The notes: generated from the sequence alone by a model not told the origin. Counted from the stretch's first letter, positions 1 to 9,261 are shown. The stretch is DNA of 64,000 nt from Pirellulaceae bacterium (GCA_026004775.1 BPJU01000002.1:304435-368434); one strand, 5' to 3'. Made by a program: numbers and translations.

Positions 1-296
1 ACCGCCACGCCGATCGTGCCATGGACACACATGCTCAGATAACCGGTGTTATTAAAAAAAACCACCGATGCCAGTGACCCTGGTGAGTGGGGTGGTCCCA
101 GCCAGGCGCCGACAACAGCCGGATGTCCGCGCGGCTCCCATACCATGGCGCGGCGATAGTGGTCGAAATCGTTGCGCAGCTTTTCACGCCAAACCATCGG
201 TGGCTCGTCCTTCCAGTACGGCCCACCCTGGCAGACGACGCGCGTCGCTTCACCCGCCGTATGGCTGTCGACAATCCGCAGATACTCTCTAGCCAT
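1..296 (-). CDS. Proline racemase / 4-hydroxyproline 2-epimerase family protein, N-terminal part (cut by window edge)
   Basis: The reading frame opens at the ATG at 296 and runs off the left edge, giving about 98 residues. It starts MAREYLRIVDSHTAGEATRV, which carries the DSHTAGE signature of the proline racemase family. Near the edge it reads YLSMCVHGTIG, the first active-site block of the family (usually MCGHGTIG) with the catalytic Cys present and one Gly replaced by Val. Family members racemise proline or epimerise 4-hydroxyproline with two Cys residues; the second lies outside the window. The gene begins 44 bases after the DapA-like gene on the same strand. That pairing favours hydroxyproline 2-epimerase, but this is inference. 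Confidence 0.85.
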   Translation of the reverse strand, partial: MAREYLRIVDSHTAGEATRVVCQGGPYWKDEPPMVWREKLRNDFDHYRRAMVWEPRGHPAVVGAWLGPPHSPGSLASVVFFNNTGYLSMCVHGTIGVA

Positions 297-340
297 GACG
301 TTTCCACAGCGGCTTTGTTGGGCCCAAAGTCGGCTTGCGA

Positions 341-1243
341 TCAGTGAGCGATTTGCGGGCGCTGGCTGAGCGCCGAGCGAATGATCGCCAGCACCTCATC
401 CCGCTCGCGACCGGCCAGCGGCAAGCGAGGTGCCCGCACCGTTTCGGCCCCGTATCCCCGCTCGACCATCGCCAGTTTGATGCACTGCACCAGCTTGGTA
501 TGAGTATCCAGGTGCAGCAGCGGTGTGAACCACCGGTACAAAGCCCGCGCTTCGTCCCACTGGCCCGAAGTGGCCAGTCGCCACAACCGACACGACTCTT
601 CCGGAAAAGCGTTCACCAGTCCCGCCACCCAACCGGACACCCCAAGCAGGATACTTTCCAAAATCAGGTCGTCTACGCCGCAAAACAGCGTATAACGGTC
701 TCCCAGGGCATTATAAAGATCGGTGATGCGCCGCACGTTTTCCGATGACTCCTTGATGGCCACAAAACGCGGCTCTTGGGCCAAGTCGACAAACATGGGA
801 GGAGTAATATCGACTTGATAAGCCACCGGGTTGTTATAGCACATAATGGGAAGATCGGTCGCAGCCGCCACGGCCCGGAAATGCGCGAGCGTCTCACGCG
901 CGTCCGACCGGTAGACCATGGCGGGCAAAACCATCAGCCCATCCACCCCGGCGCGCTGAGCTTCTTGGGCAAATCGGCATGCCAGACGGGTAGACGTTTC
1001 TGCCACTCCCGCCAAAACCGGAACACGCCCGCGAACGCTGGGAACAACCGCCTTCAGCAAGTCGACTTTTTCAGAAAACTCCAAAGACGTGTTCTCCCCC
1101 ACCGTCCCCAACAGGATCAGACCGTCCACGCCGTGCTCGATCAACCTCTCGACGTGTTCCACAGTACCGGTCAGATCCACCGACTGATCCTGATGAAACA
1201 ACGTCGTGACGGCAGGAAAGACACCTCTCCAATGAACTCGCAT
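341..1243 (-). CDS. DapA/NAL-family aldolase-lyase, possibly pyrroline-4-hydroxy-2-carboxylate deaminase
   Basis: A 300-residue TIM-barrel protein of the dihydrodipicolinate synthase / N-acetylneuraminate lyase family, of usual length. Visible motifs are GTVGENTSL (residues 46-54, the GTTGE-type carboxylate-binding loop), CYNNP with the active-site Tyr at about 136, and VAIKESS with the Schiff-base Lys at about 164. The family covers DapA, sialate lyase, keto-sugar acid aldolases and 1-pyrroline-4-hydroxy-2-carboxylate deaminase. The next gene downstream is a proline racemase/hydroxyproline epimerase, and the pair fits the D-hydroxyproline route to 2-oxoglutarate semialdehyde. The family call is firm; the substrate is inferred from the neighbour. 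Biosynthetic DapA is less likely in this context. Confidence 0.85.
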   Translation of the reverse strand: MRVHWRGVFPAVTTLFHQDQSVDLTGTVEHVERLIEHGVDGLILLGTVGENTSLEFSEKVDLLKAVVPSVRGRVPVLAGVAETSTRLACRFAQEAQRAGVDGLMVLPAMVYRSDARETLAHFRAVAAATDLPIMCYNNPVAYQVDITPPMFVDLAQEPRFVAIKESSENVRRITDLYNALGDRYTLFCGVDDLILESILLGVSGWVAGLVNAFPEESCRLWRLATSGQWDEARALYRWFTPLLHLDTHTKLVQCIKLAMVERGYGAETVRAPRLPLAGRERDEVLAIIRSALSQRPQIAH

Positions 1244-1339
1244 GGTGCGTGACTCCGCAGATGCTCTTCGCTTGCGCGCCGGTCGGCTCCAGCCCGTTGC
1301 ACGCGCCTTCCCGGTGCGACGCCAACGTCTGCCCCGCGC

Positions 1340-2797
1340 TTACGCCAGGATTTCATGAACTACCCGAGCTTCTTCCACACCGGTCAATCGAAAATCCAGG
1401 CCCTGATATCGGTACGTAAAGCGGCGGTGGTCGATACCCAACAAATAAAGAATCGTAGCGTGCAGATCGTGTACATGCACCGGATTCTCCACGGCGAAGT
1501 AGCCCAATTCGTCGGTGGCACCGTAGCTGGTTCCCCCTTTGACACCACCGCCCGCCAACCACATCGAAAAACCTCGGATGTGGTGGTCTCGCCCCGGCAA
1601 CTTGCCTTTGCCTTGAAACATCGGCGTACGGCCGAATTCCCCGCCCCAGATCACCAAAGTTTCGTCCAACAGCCCTCGCTGCTGTAGATCTTCCACCAGG
1701 GCTGCGCTGGGGCCGTCGCACAACCGGCAACAGGTCTGCATATACGGTACCAGGTCTCCATGGTGGTCCCAGCCGCGGTGATATAGCTGGATAAAGCGTA
1801 CTCCTCGCTCGGCCAACCGCCGCGCCAACAGGCAATTGTACGCAAACGATCCGTCCGGGCCTATGACGCCGTACCGCTCCAGCGTCGATGGGGATTCATC
1901 CGATATATCCAACAGTTGCGGAACACTCATCTGCATGCGGAACGCCAACTCATACTGGGCGATGCGCGTCTGGATCTCGCTGTTACCGGTCTGCCCGAAC
2001 CGCAATTGGTTCAAACGATGGACGGCATCGACCAACGACCGTTGGGCTGCCCGGTCCACACCGTCCGGGTTTCGCAGGTAATGCACCGGATCGCCTTGCG
2101 AAAAGAACTGTACGCCCTGGTAACGCCCCGGCAGGAATCCGGAACTCCATTGGCGAGACGCGATCGGCTGCGGATTGCGGCCTCCTTCGCTGGTCAATAC
2201 CACAAAGCCCGGTAGATCCTCCGATTCGGTACCCAGACCATACGTGATCCAGGACCCCATGCTGGGCCGACCAGGAATCGACGTACCGGTGTTCATTACC
2301 GTGTGGGCCGGGTCGTGGTTGATTTGATCGGTGTGCATCGAACGGATAATACAAATCCGGTCGGCAATGCGTGCCGTATGCGGCAGGATATCCGCAATCC
2401 ACTGGCCTGACTCGCCGTGCTGGCGGAATCGGAATTGAGGAGCCAAACACCGCAGCTCTTGGCCTTGAAGCTGCGCAATCGGTTGCCCCTTGGTGAACGA
2501 CTCGGGCATCGGCTGCCCATCCAGCTCGGCCAGTTTCGGCTTGTAGTCGAAGGTCTCCAAATGCGAGGGTCCTCCGGACATGTAGAGGAAGATCACCCGC
2601 TTGGCTCGCGGGGGATGATGCGGCAGTCCGGGTAGCGGGTCCGTCGGCCCCCGCTCCGATGCTCGAAGTTCTTTTTCCCATAACCACGCCAGCGCCGCAG
2701 CCCCCAGTCCTGCGGCTGAACGTGTCAAGAAAGCACGCCGCACCAGCAGTTGCCGAAGTTCCTCCGCCGGCGGCACGTCGAGCGTTTTTTTCACCAT
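1340..2797 (-). CDS. DUF1501 domain-containing protein (sulfatase-like fold)
   Basis: A 485-residue protein of the planctomycete-expanded DUF1501 family, which has an alkaline phosphatase/sulfatase-like fold. The N-terminal region (RRAFLTRSAAGLGAAALAWL) looks like a Tat export signal. Family-typical segments follow: FLYMSGGPSHLETFDYKP, a GSWITYGLG segment, and near the C-terminus WGGEFGRTPM followed by RDHHIRGFSMWLAGGG. GAGGAAG upstream of the ATG supports the start. It lies 18 bases after the large cytochrome/DUF1549/DUF1553 gene, the standard planctomycete pairing, and these pairs often sit in catabolic operons. The exact reaction of the family is not established. Confidence 0.92.
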   Translation of the reverse strand: MVKKTLDVPPAEELRQLLVRRAFLTRSAAGLGAAALAWLWEKELRASERGPTDPLPGLPHHPPRAKRVIFLYMSGGPSHLETFDYKPKLAELDGQPMPESFTKGQPIAQLQGQELRCLAPQFRFRQHGESGQWIADILPHTARIADRICIIRSMHTDQINHDPAHTVMNTGTSIPGRPSMGSWITYGLGTESEDLPGFVVLTSEGGRNPQPIASRQWSSGFLPGRYQGVQFFSQGDPVHYLRNPDGVDRAAQRSLVDAVHRLNQLRFGQTGNSEIQTRIAQYELAFRMQMSVPQLLDISDESPSTLERYGVIGPDGSFAYNCLLARRLAERGVRFIQLYHRGWDHHGDLVPYMQTCCRLCDGPSAALVEDLQQRGLLDETLVIWGGEFGRTPMFQGKGKLPGRDHHIRGFSMWLAGGGVKGGTSYGATDELGYFAVENPVHVHDLHATILYLLGIDHRRFTYRYQGLDFRLTGVEEARVVHEILA

Positions 2798-2815
2798 GGT
2801 TTCTTCCTCGCCGAG

Positions 2816-5257
2816 CTAGTTGCGCTGTAGGAATTCATGCAAGTTGAAAATCGCTCGTGCCACTTGAGTCCACGCGGCCAGTTCCACCGCGTCCAGATCG
2901 GTAGCAACCGGTGCCAGCCCCACCCGCACCAGCCGACCCGCCGCGTCACGCTGTTCACGATACCGAGCCAGGTTCTCCTGGAAAAGTGCCACCAATACGG
3001 CGCGCTCTTCCTCCGAGGGAGAGCGTCCCAGAGCTTCTCGCCAAGCCCACGTCACCCGCCCGCCCGGCGAAGCGCCACCCAGCCGTACAATCCGCTCGGC
3101 AAACACGCGAGCCGCTTCCACAAACGTCGGATCATTCAACAAAGTAAGAGCTGCTAGCGGCGTGTTGCTCACCGGCCGCTTCGCCACACACTCCTCCCGC
3201 TGAGGGGCATCGAAGGCTTTGAGCATCGGGTGCAGGAACTGGCGCTGCCAGTGCATGTAGACGCCTCGCCGATATTGGTTGGCATCCCGGTCCGGCCGGT
3301 ACGTGCGTTTCGGGAAATTCAACAAGGCATAGTAGCCTTCCGGCTGGTAGGGGCGGGCAGGAGGGCCGCCGATGCGCCGATTCAAGAGCCCACTGACGGC
3401 CAGAGCCGAGTCCCGTATGAACTCGGCAGGCAAGCGCCGCGCCGTTTGTCGAGCAAACCACAAGTTGGCCGGGTCGCGTTCCTGCAACTGTGCCGACGCC
3501 ACGGATTGCTGCCGATAAGCTGAGCTTAGCACGATCCGACGCACCAGCAGTTTCACATCCCACCCGTCTTCGACGAACTGCACGGCCAGTTGGTCCAATA
3601 GCTCCGGATGCACCGGCCACAAGCCCTGGCCGCCCACATCGTCCAGCGACGGGCACAACCCCTCTCCAAAGAACAAAGCCCAAATACGGTTGACAAAGAC
3701 GCGAGCCGTCAGAGGGTGATCAGGCGTGGTCAACCAATCAGCCAGGTCCAACCGGTTGCGCGGCGGTCGGTCGAACGAGCAGCGGAGGAACTCCGGAAAA
3801 GCCGGTTGGGCTATCGGGCCGGAATCGTCCATCCAGTCGCCGCGTGGCAGCACGCGAATCGTACGCGGCTCGACCGACACCGTAACCATCACTCGCCGGG
3901 CCGTGCGGCGAAGCACTTCGCGGCACGCTTCAAGCCGCTTCTGCTCTGCCAACAGCTCGTTGCGCTCTTGTTCGGTAAGCGATTCGGAGTCGGAAGTGAT
4001 CCGAGTCGACACTTCCTGCAACCGGTTTTCAATCTCTTGAAGCTCCCAGCGTACCGGCCGATCCAAAACCTCGATCTCCGGCTCGCGCTTCGTCGGCGAA
4101 GTATCGCCGCCCCGGAACGTCATCAAATCTTCTACATCAGCAAAAAAGGCCCCAAAGTTGTAAAAGTCCTGCTGTGTGAACGGGTCATACTTGTGATTGT
4201 GACACTCAGCACAGGCCAGCGTACTACCCAACCAAACGCTTCCCAGGTTCCGGACACGATCCGCCAAATACTTTGCCAAATACTCTTTGATCTGTACGCC
4301 ACCCTCGTGAGAAGTCTGAAGAATGCGATTGTAACAACTGGCAACCCACTGCTCTTCAGTTCGATTCGGCAATAGATCACCTGCCAGTTGTTCTCGAGTA
4401 AACTGGTCGAACGGCTTGTTGTCATTGAAAGCCTGAATGACGTAGTCCCGGTACGGTGAGGCGGCGTGTTCTTGGTCTCCGTGATAACCAACCGTATCGG
4501 CATACCGCACCAAATCCAGCCAGTAGACGGCCATCCGTTCGCCAAAATGCGGAGATGCCAGAAGCTTGTCAACCAACCGTTCATAAGCATCCGGCCGCTC
4601 GTCAGCCACGAAGGCCTCCACATCGTCAATGGGAGCAGGAAGACCGGTCAGGTCCAGGTAGAGCCGACGCGCAAGCGTACGGCGGTCTGCTTCCGGGGCA
4701 TGCTCCACCTGTTCGTCATCCCAGCGAGCCATCAAGAACCGGTCCCACGGCTCCCGACACCATTCCCGATCCGAAACTTCGGGCAACGAATGGTTGCGAA
4801 ATGCCTGGTAAGCCCAATGCGGCTCATAGACCGCCCCTTGCCGGATCCATTCTTCCAGGATTGCGATTTCTTCCGCAGAAAGTTCTTTACCGGAATCCGG
4901 CGGCGGCATCCGCTCAGACTCGTCGCGGCTAGTGATCCGCTGCCATAACTCACTCTCTTCCGGTTTGCCCGGCTCAATAACCGAATGACCACCACGCACC
5001 TGGCCCTCATCCTCGGCTCGATCCAACCTTAAATCGGCTTGCCGATGAGCCGAATCGGGGCCGTGGCATGAGAAACATTTATCAGACAAAATCGGCCGAA
5101 CGTCTCGGTTGTATGCTAATCGGCGAGCCGAAGCAACGTTGTCGTGTGCAAGCGCGCCGGCTGCAAGGAACGTGGCCGTCGCGGTGAATAACGCCACCCT
5201 CCTAGCACACCTGCGCATCGGATTCGGAATACGAGAAAAACGGAATTCGCCTGACAC
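2816..5257 (-). CDS. PSD1-type planctomycete cytochrome c / DUF1549 / DUF1553 protein
   Basis: An 813-residue exported protein. After a signal peptide it has a planctomycete cytochrome-type domain with the haem-binding motif CFSCH (about residues 60-64). A DUF1549 region follows, with RRLYLDLTGLP and SPHFGERMAVYWLDLVRYAD and a second CxxCH, CAECH, near residue 350. The C-terminal half is DUF1553-like (DHPLTARVFVNRIW, then FDAPQREECVAKRP). The GTG start at 5257 is chosen because AGGAGA lies 8 bases upstream; an internal ATG at 5218 is the alternative. It is first in the operon with the DUF1501, DapA-like and proline racemase genes. Its likely role is an extracytoplasmic redox or binding step; the substrate is unknown. 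Confidence 0.93.
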   Translation of the reverse strand: MSGEFRFSRIPNPMRRCARRVALFTATATFLAAGALAHDNVASARRLAYNRDVRPILSDKCFSCHGPDSAHRQADLRLDRAEDEGQVRGGHSVIEPGKPEESELWQRITSRDESERMPPPDSGKELSAEEIAILEEWIRQGAVYEPHWAYQAFRNHSLPEVSDREWCREPWDRFLMARWDDEQVEHAPEADRRTLARRLYLDLTGLPAPIDDVEAFVADERPDAYERLVDKLLASPHFGERMAVYWLDLVRYADTVGYHGDQEHAASPYRDYVIQAFNDNKPFDQFTREQLAGDLLPNRTEEQWVASCYNRILQTSHEGGVQIKEYLAKYLADRVRNLGSVWLGSTLACAECHNHKYDPFTQQDFYNFGAFFADVEDLMTFRGGDTSPTKREPEIEVLDRPVRWELQEIENRLQEVSTRITSDSESLTEQERNELLAEQKRLEACREVLRRTARRVMVTVSVEPRTIRVLPRGDWMDDSGPIAQPAFPEFLRCSFDRPPRNRLDLADWLTTPDHPLTARVFVNRIWALFFGEGLCPSLDDVGGQGLWPVHPELLDQLAVQFVEDGWDVKLLVRRIVLSSAYRQQSVASAQLQERDPANLWFARQTARRLPAEFIRDSALAVSGLLNRRIGGPPARPYQPEGYYALLNFPKRTYRPDRDANQYRRGVYMHWQRQFLHPMLKAFDAPQREECVAKRPVSNTPLAALTLLNDPTFVEAARVFAERIVRLGGASPGGRVTWAWREALGRSPSEEERAVLVALFQENLARYREQRDAAGRLVRVGLAPVATDLDAVELAAWTQVARAIFNLHEFLQRN

Positions 5258-5900
5258 CGCAACGTTCTCCTGAACAACCCGCTGGCGGATGCTTTCGCAG
5301 TACCTTCAACGATCTTGTCCGGATATGGTATTGTTTCGTTGATCGCGAGGCCAACAAATGGAAGGCTTGGTCGAAGGTCCATTCTTCACTTAATTATGGT
5401 GGCAGCATTAGGGGGGCTCAATAGGATCGGTGGCCACGCGCGGGAATCGCTTCGCTTGAACCGAAAAACCATGTTCCTAAGGGAGGCGGTTGGCGCAAGG
5501 TCTGGACTGCAAACGATCGGTCCTGACTCGCTGCAACCGGCTGCGCGTCGAGCCGACTTTGCCGGCCCAGCCTCCTGGCAGCACGACCGCCAGCCGCTCA
5601 ATCCCCCAGCCCTTCAACCTACCACAGGGAGCCGGCCGAGCTACATGCCCTCGCGTGCCGGCGCCGGTTGGGAAAGCCGTCGTTGTGCTTCTTGCCTGCG
5701 GTGCCTCACAGGCTCAAGCGAGCCACGATCCTATACGCGCACGGCCAAAGGAACAGCACCCACGTCACGCGCGGAGGCGTCCCGCCAGCCGATCACGCAC
5801 GGTCGGGAATTTTTTAAAAAATTATTCCCCGAAGATAGTGGCAGGTCCGAATGCTTTGATAGGAAATTGCCGAAGTGGGCACTGTAGAAGGCGTGGGGAT
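5258..5900. other. Intergenic region without a recognised gene
   Basis: About 640 bases between the minus-strand catabolic operon and the plus-strand accessory island. Open frames here have no recognisable domain and no convincing ribosome-binding site. An AT-rich stretch at about 5810-5830 is the only compositional feature. The promoter of the minus-strand operon should lie at the left end but no clear -35/-10 pair is visible. Confidence 0.5.
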
Positions 5901-5923
5901 ACTGCTCACTGCTCACTGCTCAC
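5901..5923 (+). repeat. Heptamer tandem repeat tract 1 (TCACTGC, about 3 units)
   Basis: Just over three units of the 7-base repeat TCACTGC, directly followed by the conserved leader (ATCGGCCAACGTAG). This is the shortest plus-strand copy of the tracts seen at 9406-9600 and 20779-20897. Confidence 0.85.
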
Positions 5924-6180
5924 ATCGGCCAACGTAGTTTATTTGAGCCGACACGGAGCATGGTGGTATAATTACGGGAGTTTAGCCGTTAGGGGAACGA
6001 CTTGAGCGCTGGCCGGCAAGCGATCCAATCGCTACCGGGTTGTTGGAAGCGGCGTTCAGAACAAGAGGCCGGAGGCCAAAAAAGCGTGTGACGTTAAGTG
6101 GGGTGCTTTTTTCTAGGGGTAGTGACCGTGCATCGGTGGAAACCGACTCTGTTCCTGGTTGGCACGGTGCTCGCCGGGTG
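5924..6180 (+). repeat. Conserved leader repeat, copy 1
   Basis: About 250 bases of leader that recur nearly identically at 9601-9833 (direct) and about 42945-43202 (inverted). They begin with CGGCCAACGTAGTTTA and include a short perfect hairpin (AGCGAT CCA ATCGCT). The repeat runs into the start of the DUF1573 reading frame. Its conservation upstream of separate units suggests duplication as one piece and a possible regulatory leader. Confidence 0.8.
5943..5972 (+). promoter_or_regulatory. Candidate sigma-70 promoter (TTGAGC-18-TATAAT)
   Basis: TTGAGC at 5943-5948 and a perfect TATAAT at 5967-5972 are separated by 18 bases, in the leader of the DUF1573 gene. The other two copies of this leader read TATCAAT at the same place, so only this copy has the perfect -10 element. 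Confidence 0.5.
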
Positions 6181-7231
6181 GGCGCTTTATTGGGTTGTGA
6201 CCTTTTCCGGCTCACCGCAAGTTCCGCCTCCTGAGCTTTACATTGAACCCGCCGCGTTGGATATCGGATCGGTGTGGGACACGGATCGATATGTCCACAG
6301 CTTGTCTATTACGAACCGATCCTCACAGCCGGTGACGATAACCGGGTGGTACCGTTCGTGTGAGTGTCGCTCCATAGAGCCGGAGCGGTTGGTGCTCGGT
6401 CCGGGAGAAGCCGCGCCGGTGCGTCTGACGATCAACCTCCGGGCAACATGTTCTCAAGAGCGGCGCGAACCTCGATACGCCGCGACCGACGCCGAATCGA
6501 TCGAGTCCGAGCCGGAGCCGGCCGCGTTTCGGGTTTGGTTTCAGCCGAAAGTGGCTGGCTACCGGGGGCCGCTTGCCGGGTGGCACGTTTCGGGCGCAGT
6601 CCGCACGTGGGCGAAAATCCATCCGAGCGAGATCTCGCTGGGTGAGTTGGTACGGGGGGTTCCGGTCGAGCTACCCCAGGCGACGCTCGTATGCTTTGCG
6701 CCCATCAAAGCATTGGACATCGTTGTCGAACCGCAAACTCTGCTGGTGAACGTGGAGCGGGTATCGAGCATGCCCGATCGCTACCGCCTGCAATTTTTCC
6801 CTCATCCGGAATGGCCTGAGGGACTGTTGGATGTGCGGGTGCGGCTCCGTGGAACGACTGCCGATGGCCAGGAACTGTCCGGGCCTGTATTGTCCGTGTT
6901 CGGGCGGATAGTGCCCACGGTGAGGGCACATCCGTCGGCTCTTTTCGGCTCGCCGACGCAAATAGGTACGTGGATCCGCGAACAGATTGCGCTCGAATCG
7001 CGTCTCGGGGAGCCTGTGGAGGTGGTGGCGGTAGATGTATTGGCCGAGGAGGGCCCGGACGCTGAGGTACAGGTCGAGCGAATCGGCGATGCGGAACCCG
7101 TGTATCGAGTGGCGGTGTTGATCGCTCAACCGGGTTCCATTCGACGGCAATTGATCTTTCGCGTACGGACGCATTCCGGCAAGGAAGAAACGATCCGCGT
7201 ACCGTTGGTGTATTATGGCGTCAAGCCGTAG
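6128..7231 (+). CDS. Membrane-anchored DUF1573 domain protein
   Basis: About 367 residues. An N-terminal hydrophobic segment (LFLVGTVLAGWALYWVV) anchors the protein, and the rest should be extracytoplasmic. A DUF1573-type Ig-like domain follows, with NRSSQPVTITGWYRSCECRS and then RLVLGPGEAAPVRLTINL; the CEC pair is the usual CxC of the family. A second beta-rich half follows without recognised motifs. I place the start at the GTG at 6128, which has AGGGG 8 bases upstream; the frame is open from a GTG at 6098. It is followed by a Cys-rich small protein and an anchored LolA-like protein, the order found in the other modules. A deleted copy lies inverted at 42487-42996. Confidence 0.75.
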   Translation: MHRWKPTLFLVGTVLAGWALYWVVTFSGSPQVPPPELYIEPAALDIGSVWDTDRYVHSLSITNRSSQPVTITGWYRSCECRSIEPERLVLGPGEAAPVRLTINLRATCSQERREPRYAATDAESIESEPEPAAFRVWFQPKVAGYRGPLAGWHVSGAVRTWAKIHPSEISLGELVRGVPVELPQATLVCFAPIKALDIVVEPQTLLVNVERVSSMPDRYRLQFFPHPEWPEGLLDVRVRLRGTTADGQELSGPVLSVFGRIVPTVRAHPSALFGSPTQIGTWIREQIALESRLGEPVEVVAVDVLAEEGPDAEVQVERIGDAEPVYRVAVLIAQPGSIRRQLIFRVRTHSGKEETIRVPLVYYGVKP

Positions 7232-7317
7232 CACCGGGAGGTGCGAGTTTGCGTTATTTTTTGCCGGCTGTAGTTGCAATTGGGTTTTAGGTTCCATTAA
7301 AGTGAAGGAGAGTTGCA

Positions 7318-7776
7318 ATGGTATCCCGTCTGTCGGCAACATTGGTCCTGCTGTGGGCGGTATTGGCTGCGCTGGCGCTGCTCCCCATGTGCGCCATTGT
7401 CTATGCGGAGCTCAACTGCATGGAGCGCAAATGCGTCGAAATTCCGTTTGATGACAATGGTGAGGGAAAAAATGTACTCTGCGTAAGAACAACCGTTCAG
7501 AACGGAGTCCATTACGGTTATGCCTATGGAACCGAGAGTGCTCACCCGAACTGTTACGGGAAGAACTCTGTTGGGGGCGAGCCTTCAAACGACGAGATCG
7601 ATAGGACTAACGGCCACAGATGGTATGTCCGCTGTCAACCCGACTGTGAAAATATTCCCGATAGGTCGGACTGTTCTGGGGTTGTCGCGATGTACATACA
7701 GTCAATGGAATTTACTTACTCTAAACGCTGTAAGTTGGGCCCAGATCTTGAGCCAGATCCTGAACCTGACCCGTAA
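7318..7776 (+). CDS. Small secreted Cys-rich protein with Asp/Pro C-terminal tail (type 1)
   Basis: 152 residues with a clear signal peptide (LVLLWAVLAALALLPMCAI, cleavage near VYA-EL) and AAGGAGAG ahead of the ATG. The mature part has eight Cys, including NCMERKCVE and VRCQPDCEN, and ends in an acidic proline tail, EPDPEPDP. No known domain is recognised. The even Cys number and export suggest disulfide bonds. It lies between the DUF1573 gene and the anchored-protein gene. A close paralogue is at 41948-42421 on the other strand, and more distant ones with the same tail style lie at 11872, 15524 and 17490. Confidence 0.75.
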   Translation: MVSRLSATLVLLWAVLAALALLPMCAIVYAELNCMERKCVEIPFDDNGEGKNVLCVRTTVQNGVHYGYAYGTESAHPNCYGKNSVGGEPSNDEIDRTNGHRWYVRCQPDCENIPDRSDCSGVVAMYIQSMEFTYSKRCKLGPDLEPDPEPDP

Positions 7777-7846
7777 ATCTTATCAGCATAAGCAAACCCC
7801 CTTACTTTTATCGACCGTCGCTGCTCGTCTTGGGGAGGTTACGCAG

Positions 7847-9058
7847 ATGTGCCCGATTGTTAGGCAAATGGGGCTACTCCTGGTCATGGCTATCAGCACT
7901 ACGCCTACCTATTCCCAAGAAAGGTCGGATTCCAGGGTTTTGGTGGAACGAATTGTCGCTGGTTGGCATTCCCGTCAAAAAGCAATAAAATCGCTTAGGG
8001 CGCGAGCCACGGTCGACTCTTTTTACGGTAAAGGATATGCGTCGGCAATGGCTCCCGACAGTCAGGAAGGGATAGTTCCTCCCCAGGATGTCTGGTATCG
8101 CGACCAGTACCAGTCGTGGGATATTGACTTTGCCGAGGGACGGTTTCGAAAAGAGTTTCGCAAGGCAAGGGTTTGCGGTGAACAGATTGGCCCATCCCGA
8201 AGTTCAATCTCTCTAGTGCCGCTGGTGTACAATCAGCTCTTGTTCGCCGACAACTACGCGACGCTTGTGCTTCGGCCAGAAGAAGGAAAGTGGGGAACGT
8301 TCCGGGATGGGTTCCGCCAACACGTGCTGTTTGACTACAACCCTGCTTTCGTGATATGGCCCGAAGACCGACCGCTATTATGGTGCGCTGGTGGTACCAT
8401 TACCGGCCAATGGCAAAGTCCATTGCACATGCTACGGATAGATCCCCCAGACCATTTCGTGCTTCACCATCGGACTCGTTGGCGTGACCACCATTGTGTG
8501 ATACTGCGCGTGCGAAACCAGCAAAGTAGAGACTCCGTACTTGAGTTTTGGGTGGACGAAGAGGAGCCGCATCTTATCTATAGGTCACAGGTTATTACCT
8601 TTATCAACGACGCTGAGAGAATTGAAGCGCGCACGGATGTCGAGTATCAGGAACGGCAACGGCAGCAACTTCCGGTGAAATGGACGCAGACCAACTTTTG
8701 GTATTATGGGCCACCAGGGCAGGTATTCACACATAGCGAAACATTTACTATCCAGCAGATCGAGATTAACACACCGCTCGATCCGGACTTGTTTAAGGTG
8801 CAATTAAAACCCGGGATGGGCGTTATTTACGGGCGCGACCGCCCTGGTCGTTATGTGGTCGACCTGTCCGGCAAACTGGTCGAATGTCGCAGTGCGGAAC
8901 AGCAGCAGCGTATTGCCTCCCTGGCCAAAGGCCGGCAGACGGTCCATAAGGTGGTGAGCGTGGTCGTCGGCCTAACCGTGGCGATCGCTCTTTCCACGGC
9001 CGGATGGCTCGCCTATCGACACCTGGTGCGGCGGAAAGTAGGTGTAGCGGAACAGTGA
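7847..9058 (+). CDS. Exported LolA-like protein with C-terminal membrane anchor (type 1)
   Basis: About 403 residues from the ATG at 7847, which has GGGGAGGTT upstream; the frame is open further upstream but overlaps the previous gene. It has a signal peptide (MGLLLVMAISTTPTYSQ), a helical segment (VERIVAGWHSRQKAIKSLRA) and a long beta-rich region with alternating aromatic and charged strands. It ends with one membrane helix (VVSVVVGLTVAIALSTAGWL) and a basic tail. The pattern resembles the LolA/LppX-type fold, inferred from layout only. The C-terminal third is almost identical to the protein at 40686-41882. It is the last gene of its module. Confidence 0.7.
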   Translation: MCPIVRQMGLLLVMAISTTPTYSQERSDSRVLVERIVAGWHSRQKAIKSLRARATVDSFYGKGYASAMAPDSQEGIVPPQDVWYRDQYQSWDIDFAEGRFRKEFRKARVCGEQIGPSRSSISLVPLVYNQLLFADNYATLVLRPEEGKWGTFRDGFRQHVLFDYNPAFVIWPEDRPLLWCAGGTITGQWQSPLHMLRIDPPDHFVLHHRTRWRDHHCVILRVRNQQSRDSVLEFWVDEEEPHLIYRSQVITFINDAERIEARTDVEYQERQRQQLPVKWTQTNFWYYGPPGQVFTHSETFTIQQIEINTPLDPDLFKVQLKPGMGVIYGRDRPGRYVVDLSGKLVECRSAEQQQRIASLAKGRQTVHKVVSVVVGLTVAIALSTAGWLAYRHLVRRKVGVAEQ

Positions 9059-9072
9059 TGGAATTTTTGACC

Positions 9073-9085
9073 CCCGCAATGCGGG
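9073..9085 (+). terminator. Short GC-rich hairpin after the type 1 module
   Basis: CCCGC AAT GCGGG forms a 5-bp stem just after the stop of the anchored-protein gene and is followed by CTTT. It is a weak terminator candidate, being short and without a real T run. Confidence 0.3.
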
Positions 9086-9261
9086 CTTTCCGATTTCGGG
9101 AGTGTCGGCAAGGGACGGATCCCGAGCCCGACCCGGGCGATCCAGGTGTGTAAAACGGAGTGTCGGTTATGAAGAATTTTGTTTTGGCTACGTTGCAGCG
9201 ATGCTGTGGGAGCTCACTTCTAGGCGCGCTGTCATTGGGCAAATCACCGTAATAATCGGAG

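Noticed and set aside
3608-4375. 255-residue plus-strand frame inside the PSD1 gene
   Set aside because: Antisense to a clearly recognised conserved protein.
5258-5900. Small genes or tRNA in the long gap left of the island
   Set aside because: No cloverleaf-like sequence, no ribosome-binding site and no protein-like frame seen by eye.
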